Of a stretch of 14,736 nt of DNA, positions 9,089 to 14,736 are shown piece after piece; position 1 is the stretch's first letter; every line of letters starts with the position of its first letter. A program made the position numbers and the translations under genes. The notes under the pieces are model-generated. The model was not told the DNA's origin. It saw only the letters and a program-made list of their open reading frames with translations, and ran no database searches. Location: NCBI GenBank assembly GCA_021819535.1, contig JAKAQU010000026.1, positions 1-14,736 of the forward strand, written 5' to 3'. This stretch comes from Pseudomonadota bacterium (GTDB lineage Bacteria > Pseudomonadota > Alphaproteobacteria > Acetobacterales > Acetobacteraceae).

Positions 9089-9486
9089 CTCACGCCCTTT
9101 CTCGAAAAGATGGTTTTTCTCAAACAATGCCCCGGATTGACATTGAGAGAGCATCGTCAAGAAGTTCAGCGAAGGCGCCAGTCTCTATTCTCTATGAACC
9201 TCACTCGAAATCCATGAGGAGATGGCCCGGGCCGATTGGCAGCGGCTGAGCAAGGACGCATTGATCGATCTGGTGCTTCGGCTTCAGCGGCCGGACAAGA
9301 CGCGCAAGCCCGGCACGCCGCCGATCGCCGCCGAGACGATGGCGCCGTCCGGGCCGCCTTGCACCGCCCGCCGGCGCTGGCATGTGGAACTCGGTCCATG
9401 ATGCTTCCTTCCATGCGAAGGAAAAGATTGCCCCATCAAAAACCGGGATCGAACACCTATCGCGCCGCCGCGGGGGTGAGCGAGGG
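9089..9486. other. Gene-poor stretch between convergent scoB and BKACE genes
   Basis: About 400 bases of lower GC than the neighbours with no intact gene. It contains the transposase relic at 9222-9401, a lone perfect TTGACA at 9137-9142 without a matching -10 box, and a small hairpin (TTCCTTC 9405-9411 with GAAGGAA 9417-9423). I see no insertion-sequence ends or target duplication and no convincing terminator for either flanking gene. Confidence 0.5.
9222..9401 (+). pseudogene. N-terminal relic of an IS66-like transposase (DUF6444-type leader)
   Basis: A 59-residue open frame starting ATG at 9222. Its first half, DWQRLSKDALIDLVLRLQRP then DKT, closely resembles the start of IS66-family transposases with a DUF6444 leader, where it normally continues RTSSKPPSTDRKE and then several hundred residues. 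Here the resemblance stops after about residue 27. The rest (Pro/Ala/Arg-rich, ending ELGP) is unrelated and no downstream transposase domain, DDE residue or terminal inverted repeat is present. I read it as the left remnant of a decayed insertion. The match is from memory of the family. An alternative is a short unrelated open frame, though the LVLRLQRPDKT match makes that less likely. Confidence 0.5.
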
Positions 9487-10419
9487 TTAAAAAGCGACCT
9501 TGTCGCCGCCCTTCAAGGCCAGGATTTCGCGGGCCTCGGCCGGGGTCGCGATGGCGAGGCCGAGACCTTCGAGGATCTGGCGCGCGCGCTTGACCTGCTG
9601 GGCATTGCTTTCGGCGAGCTGGCCGGGGCCGATCCAGAGACTGTCTTCGAGCCCGACCCGCACATTCGCCCCCATCGCCGCCGCCATGGCCGCGATCGGC
9701 AATTGGTTGCGCCCGGCGCCGAGCACCGACCAGCGATATTGCCCCCCGAACAGCCGATCGGCGGTGCGTTTCATGTGCATGACATCCTCGGGATGCGGGC
9801 CGATGCCGCCGAGGATGCCGAACACGGTTTGCACGAAGAGCGGCGGCGTCACCAGCTTGCGGTCGAGGAAATGGGCGAGATTGTAGAGATGCCCGACATC
9901 GTAGCACTCGAACTCGAAACGGGTGCCGCTTTCGGACAGCGACCGCACGGCGAATTCGATATCGGCGAAGGTGTTGCGGAAGATCAGATCGCGTGAGCCC
10001 TCCAGATGCTGGCGTTCCCAATCATGGGCGAAGCTCTTGAACCGCTCCAGCATCGGGAACAGGCCGAAATTCATCGAGCCCATGTTGAGCGAGGCGACTT
10101 CTGGCTTGAAGGTGAGCGAGGGCTGGATGCGCTCCTTGATCAGCATGTTGGGCGCGCCGCCGCTGGTGAGATTGATCACCGCGTCCGTCGCCTGCTTGAT
10201 GCGCGGCAGAAAGGCGGCGAAGGCTTCCGGGCTCTGGTCGGGCTTGCCGGTCTTGGGGTCGCGGGCATGGAGATGGACGATCGCGGCCCCCGCCTCGGCG
10301 GCGGCGATGGCGGCGGTCGCGATTTCGTCGGGCGTCACCGGCAGATGTGGCGACATCGAGGGGGTATGAATGGCCCCGGTGACCGCGCAGGTGATGATGA
10401 CTTTCCGTTCTGATGCCAT
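9487..10419 (-). CDS. Beta-keto acid cleavage enzyme (BKACE, formerly DUF849)
   Basis: A 310-residue TIM-barrel metalloenzyme. Characterised members condense a beta-keto acid with acetyl-CoA to give acetoacetate and a new acyl-CoA. The zinc site is visible: His49 and His51 in VHLHARD and Glu258 in GLEDSLW. Arg254 and Asp259 match active-site residues of the founding 3-keto-5-aminohexanoate cleavage enzyme Kce. The Kce glutamate that binds the substrate amine appears replaced: Ile17 in TGAIHT stands where Kce has TGAETT. The substrate is therefore probably not 3-keto-5-aminohexanoate. LTSGGAPNM and ESNAQQVKRARQIL are also typical. GGGAGAG lies about 6 bases before the ATG. It lies 122 bases downstream of the MFS gene on the same strand and converges on scoAB. 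The true substrate is unknown. Confidence 0.9.
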   Translation of the reverse strand: MASERKVIITCAVTGAIHTPSMSPHLPVTPDEIATAAIAAAEAGAAIVHLHARDPKTGKPDQSPEAFAAFLPRIKQATDAVINLTSGGAPNMLIKERIQPSLTFKPEVASLNMGSMNFGLFPMLERFKSFAHDWERQHLEGSRDLIFRNTFADIEFAVRSLSESGTRFEFECYDVGHLYNLAHFLDRKLVTPPLFVQTVFGILGGIGPHPEDVMHMKRTADRLFGGQYRWSVLGAGRNQLPIAAMAAAMGANVRVGLEDSLWIGPGQLAESNAQQVKRARQILEGLGLAIATPAEAREILALKGGDKVAF

Positions 10420-10541
10420 GGTGTTCTCTCCCTTTCCGGCGAAATTCCCGCCGCCATTCTGGCCCGCCCGGCATGGAAAGCCCAGATGTGGCAGAGAAGA
10501 TCAGAGGAGGAAGACCACAAGCGGAGAATGGGTCGGTGAGA

Positions 10542-11795
10542 TCAGGCGTGACGGAGCGATGGCCCCTTGGCGCCTTCATGGGGGGCGTGCGGCGCATCGC
10601 TCGGCGAGGTTTCGGGCATGGCGAGGGCGGCGATCAGCGTCGCACCGGCGCCGGCGGCGGCGAGGGCGAAAAACGCGGCGGCCGTGCCCCATTGATCGGC
10701 GATCGTGCCGGCCATCGTGGTGCTGACGGCAGCCCCGATGCCGCCGGCGAGACCGACGATTCCCATCGCGAGATTGAACCGCCCGGAAGAGCCGCCGATA
10801 TCGGCGACGATGACCGGCGTCAGCACGCCGAACACCGTCCCCGCCACGCCATCCAGCACCTGCAGTGCCAGCACCAGCGCCGGCGCCGTGGTTCCGGCGA
10901 AAGCGAGCGCCCGCAAGGGAAGCGCGAGAAACCCGACCACCAGCAGAATCCGCCGCCCGGTCAGGCCGGCGAGCCTTCCGATCAGCGGCGAGAACAGGGC
11001 GACAACGATCTGCGGCACGACGATCGCAACCGCGATGATCACGCTCGCGTGCGTGCCGCTCCGCTTGGTCATTTCGGCGGCGACGATCGGCAGCATGGCG
11101 GCGTTGGCGAGCTGGAAAAACAGCGCGCAGGCGGCATAGACGAGAAGGGCGCGATGGCGAAACAGCGCGCCGATCGGCAGGGACTGGGCCCGCCGGGCGT
11201 GGTGTTCGTGGTGCGGGGTGGCCGGCGGGAGAAGGGCGAGAGCCATGATCGCGGGCAAAGAGAGGGCGGCTGCGAGCACGAAGACCGAGCGATAGGAAAT
11301 ATAGTAACCGATCCAGCCCATCATCGCCGCGGCGAGCGCGTTGCCGATCGAGCCCCAGCGGGCATTGCGCCCCATGCGCTCGCCGATTTCGCGCTTGCCG
11401 ACGACGGCGAGGCTGAGTGCCGCGATCGCCGGCACGCTCATGCTAGTCGCAAAACCATGCAGGATCTGCGAGATCAGAACGACCGGGAGTGTCGGCGCGA
11501 GCGCCATCATCGCCGCGCCGAGCAGAAGCCCGATCGTCGCGAGGGCCAGGGCGAAGCGGCGGCTGCGCATGGCATCGATCAACGCCCCGGCCGGCACCTG
11601 GCTTGCCATCAGCGCGATGGTGCCGGCCGAGAGCACGAAGCCGATATCTTTTTGTGTCCAGTGCGCGGCGGTGAGATAGACCGAGATGAAGGGGCCGAAG
11701 CCGGATTGCACCGCGGCCTGAAGAAAATTGATGAGATCGAGGGCGCGCCCGCGCGATCGCGCTCTGCGGCCGGGGATTCGGTCTGCCCGCGTCAC
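10542..11795 (-). CDS. MFS transporter, function unknown
   Basis: A major facilitator superfamily membrane protein, about 417 residues with around 12 hydrophobic segments in two halves joined by a charged, His-rich loop (PHHEHHARRAQ, near residue 205). The motif A region between helices 2 and 3 is a variant (PAGALIDAMRSRR), and its counterpart in the second half is GRLAGLTGRR. The C-terminus is hydrophilic and His-containing. GTG at 11795 is preferred because GAGG (11804-11807) lies 8 bases upstream. GTG at 11804 (420 residues), just after the PRC-barrel gene's stop, is the alternative. It is close behind acs and the PRC-barrel gene, so co-transcription is likely. Substrate cannot be told; export or uptake of organic acids is only a contextual guess. 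Confidence 0.85.
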   Translation of the reverse strand: MTRADRIPGRRARSRGRALDLINFLQAAVQSGFGPFISVYLTAAHWTQKDIGFVLSAGTIALMASQVPAGALIDAMRSRRFALALATIGLLLGAAMMALAPTLPVVLISQILHGFATSMSVPAIAALSLAVVGKREIGERMGRNARWGSIGNALAAAMMGWIGYYISYRSVFVLAAALSLPAIMALALLPPATPHHEHHARRAQSLPIGALFRHRALLVYAACALFFQLANAAMLPIVAAEMTKRSGTHASVIIAVAIVVPQIVVALFSPLIGRLAGLTGRRILLVVGFLALPLRALAFAGTTAPALVLALQVLDGVAGTVFGVLTPVIVADIGGSSGRFNLAMGIVGLAGGIGAAVSTTMAGTIADQWGTAAAFFALAAAGAGATLIAALAMPETSPSDAPHAPHEGAKGPSLRHA

Positions 11796-11805
11796 CGGCC
11801 GCACC

Positions 11806-12354
11806 TCATGAGGGGGCGGGTTTAGCGGCGGGCGGGCTGGTGGCGGGTGCGGCGGGTGCGGCGGGTGCGGCGGGGGTGGTTTTGGGCGCGCCCGACGGAG
11901 ATGCGACCGCGGCCGGTTTGCCGGAATTGTCCTGATATTCCGGCGTCGCCTTGATCTGATCGGGCGTCAAGTCGCAGATCACCGCGCGATCGGGCGCGCC
12001 GGCGGAGAAATGGAGGCTTTTCCAATCGACGGCGATTTTGCGGGTGCCGATGCCCATGAAGCCGCCGAAATCGATCACGGCGGCGCGCGGATGGCCGGCC
12101 GGATCGACGATGACATCGATGATGCGGCCGATTTCCTCGCCTTTGGCGCTCACCACCTCGGCGCCGAGCACGCCGCTCGCCTCGCCGGGGGCGAGATGAT
12201 GGATATCGGCGGTCCCAGGCGCGGGCGCGGGTGCGGGTGGTGCGGGCGCAGGTGGTGCGGGCGCGGGTGGTGCGGGTGATTGGGCGGCGAGCAGCCATGC
12301 CGCCGAGAGCAGCAGCGCCCGCCGCCCCAATGCGCCGCCGATCTCGCGTCCCAC
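11806..12354 (-). CDS. Exported PRC-barrel domain protein with Pro/Ala-rich flanks
   Basis: A 182-residue protein. A short basic start (RRALLLSAAWLLAAQ) looks like a signal peptide or membrane anchor. A Pro/Ala-rich linker follows, made of near-identical repeats. The PRC-barrel domain comes next (GEASGVLGAEVVSAKGEEIG, RIIDVIVDPAGHPRAAVIDF, GTRKIAVDWKSL, about residues 55-130). PRC barrels are small beta domains known from RimM and photosynthetic reaction-centre H subunits; exported versions occur in alphaproteobacteria without known role. A second Pro/Ala-rich tail ends the protein. A longer frame opens at 12432 but would overlap the acs end by 74 bases. GTG at 12354, 4 bases after the acs stop, fits the coupled layout, though its ribosome-binding site is poor. 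Function unknown. Confidence 0.75.
   Translation of the reverse strand: MGREIGGALGRRALLLSAAWLLAAQSPAPPAPAPPAPAPPAPAPAPGTADIHHLAPGEASGVLGAEVVSAKGEEIGRIIDVIVDPAGHPRAAVIDFGGFMGIGTRKIAVDWKSLHFSAGAPDRAVICDLTPDQIKATPEYQDNSGKPAAVASPSGAPKTTPAAPAAPAAPATSPPAAKPAPS
11842..11868. repeat. 9-bp tandem repeat in the PRC-barrel gene tail
   Basis: Three exact copies of GGCGGGTGC, followed by a partial degenerate copy. On the minus strand each encodes Ala-Pro-Ala in the C-terminal tail. The copy number may vary by slippage without breaking the frame. Confidence 0.8.
12236..12280. repeat. 15-bp tandem repeat in the PRC-barrel gene linker
   Basis: Three copies of GGTGGTGCGGGCGCR (12236-12250, 12251-12265, 12266-12280; the third diverges in its last bases), preceded by related GCGGGTGCGGG sequence. 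They encode the Pro/Ala linker between the signal segment and the PRC barrel. Fifteen-base units keep the frame on gain or loss. Confidence 0.8.
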
Positions 12355-12358
12355 GGTC

Positions 12359-14287
<1,929 letters not shown>

Positions 14288-14354
14288 GGCGTACTCCCCG
14301 TTCTGGCCCGAAAGGCGGGTCTTGCGGCAATTCTGCACGCCCACCCCACGGATG

Positions 14355-14736
14355 TTAAGAGGGATGTTGAGGGGGAATATTGTCGCCGATATGCGCCGTG
14401 ACCTCGATTTCGATGCGGAGACGGGGATCGATCAGGCCGGCCGTGACGATCATGGTCGCGGCTGGGCGGGCGACGCTGAAATGCGTGCGCAAAAGCGGCG
14501 CGCAGGTCGCGAATTCACCGGCATCGAGAACATAATAATGTACCCGCACGACATCGTCGCAGCTGGCGCCGGCCTCGGCGAGCGCCGCCGCGATATTGGC
14601 GAGGGCCTGACGACATTGACCGACGATATCCGTCGGCAGCGACATCGTCGGGTAATCGAAGCCGGTGGTGCCCGAGACATGAACCCACGCGCCATCGACG
14701 ACGGCCCGCGCATAGCCGAATTCGGCCTCAGATCGG
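14355..14736 (-). CDS. RidA/YjgF-family protein (5' end outside window)
   Basis: The last 126 residues of a small trimeric cytoplasmic protein of the Rid family; archetypal RidA hydrolyses reactive enamine/imine intermediates from amino acid metabolism. The frame stays open to the right window edge and reads FGYARAVVDGAWVHVSGTTG there, the usual first two strands, so an internal Met (14645) is not the start. CRQALANIAAALAEAGASCDDVVRV is the conserved helix. ARPAAT contains the Arg that binds the keto-acid carboxylate in RidA, and LRIEIEVTA holds the final conserved Glu. Only about 10 N-terminal residues should be missing. It is upstream of acs on the same strand. Rid subfamilies differ in activity, so no specific reaction is claimed. 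Confidence 0.88.
   Translation of the reverse strand, partial: RSEAEFGYARAVVDGAWVHVSGTTGFDYPTMSLPTDIVGQCRQALANIAAALAEAGASCDDVVRVHYYVLDAGEFATCAPLLRTHFSVARPAATMIVTAGLIDPRLRIEIEVTAHIGDNIPPQHPS

Noticed and set aside
9137..9142. Perfect TTGACA -35 box upstream of the transposase relic
   Set aside because: No -10-like hexamer at 16-18 bases; the sequence there is AGAAGT. Probably chance or a dead promoter.
9405..9423. 7-bp hairpin TTCCTTC/GAAGGAA near the end of the BKACE gene
   Set aside because: Short stem and no clear T-run in the required place; too weak to call a terminator.
10413..11825. A 470-codon open frame on the plus strand opposite the MFS gene
   Set aside because: It lies antisense to a clear 12-helix transporter, its product is low-complexity Arg/Gly/Asp-rich, and such frames are expected in high-GC DNA with few stop codons.
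11842..12280. Clustered G-rich repeats that might suggest a CRISPR or regulatory repeat array
   Set aside because: Units are 9 and 15 bp, contiguous, without spacers, and encode Pro/Ala in frame. They are coding tandem repeats.

Overview
The window is a gene-dense, high-GC stretch of about 14.7 kb that reads like an alphaproteobacterial chromosome. Acetobacteraceae is my best guess. It rests on the gene repertoire and on the A/T-rich hairpin cluster at 4116-4253, which resembles intergenic elements I associate with that family; no 16S or marker phylogeny backs it up. I see no tRNA, rRNA, CRISPR array or phage gene.

Region 1 (1-4106) is a transport locus. An ABC importer of the branched-chain amino acid/amide (HAAT) class runs leftwards as substrate-binding protein, livH, livM (livM is cut by the window edge; the ATPases would lie beyond it). 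A second, unlinked-type substrate-binding protein is read divergently. Good sigma70-like promoters can be placed for the leftward operon and more weakly for the rightward gene. The rightward gene ends in a cluster of three hairpins (4107-4298).

Region 2 (4299-7592, all minus) is uvrB (excision repair), translationally coupled by a TGATG overlap to a pteridine-reductase/FolM-type short-chain dehydrogenase. A very small PEP-CTERM exported protein follows.

Region 3 (7596-10419) is a CoA and keto-acid module. scoA-scoB (succinyl-CoA:3-ketoacid CoA-transferase) faces right from its own promoter. A beta-keto acid cleavage enzyme (BKACE, formerly DUF849) converges on it from the right. The roughly 400 bp between them hold a short transposase relic.

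Region 4 (10542-14736, all minus) is a RidA-family protein (5' end outside the window), acetyl-CoA synthetase (acs), an exported PRC-barrel protein with Pro/Ala-rich flanks, and an MFS transporter. These are closely spaced and could be co-transcribed, possibly through into the BKACE gene.

Working hypothesis: acs supplies acetyl-CoA, BKACE condenses a beta-keto acid with acetyl-CoA to give acetoacetate plus a new acyl-CoA, and ScoAB activates acetoacetate with succinyl-CoA. The MFS protein and the HAAT importer are candidate uptake systems. This is inference from neighbourhood only. Most of the window is ordinary metabolism and repair; I found no convincing new defence or mobile system.
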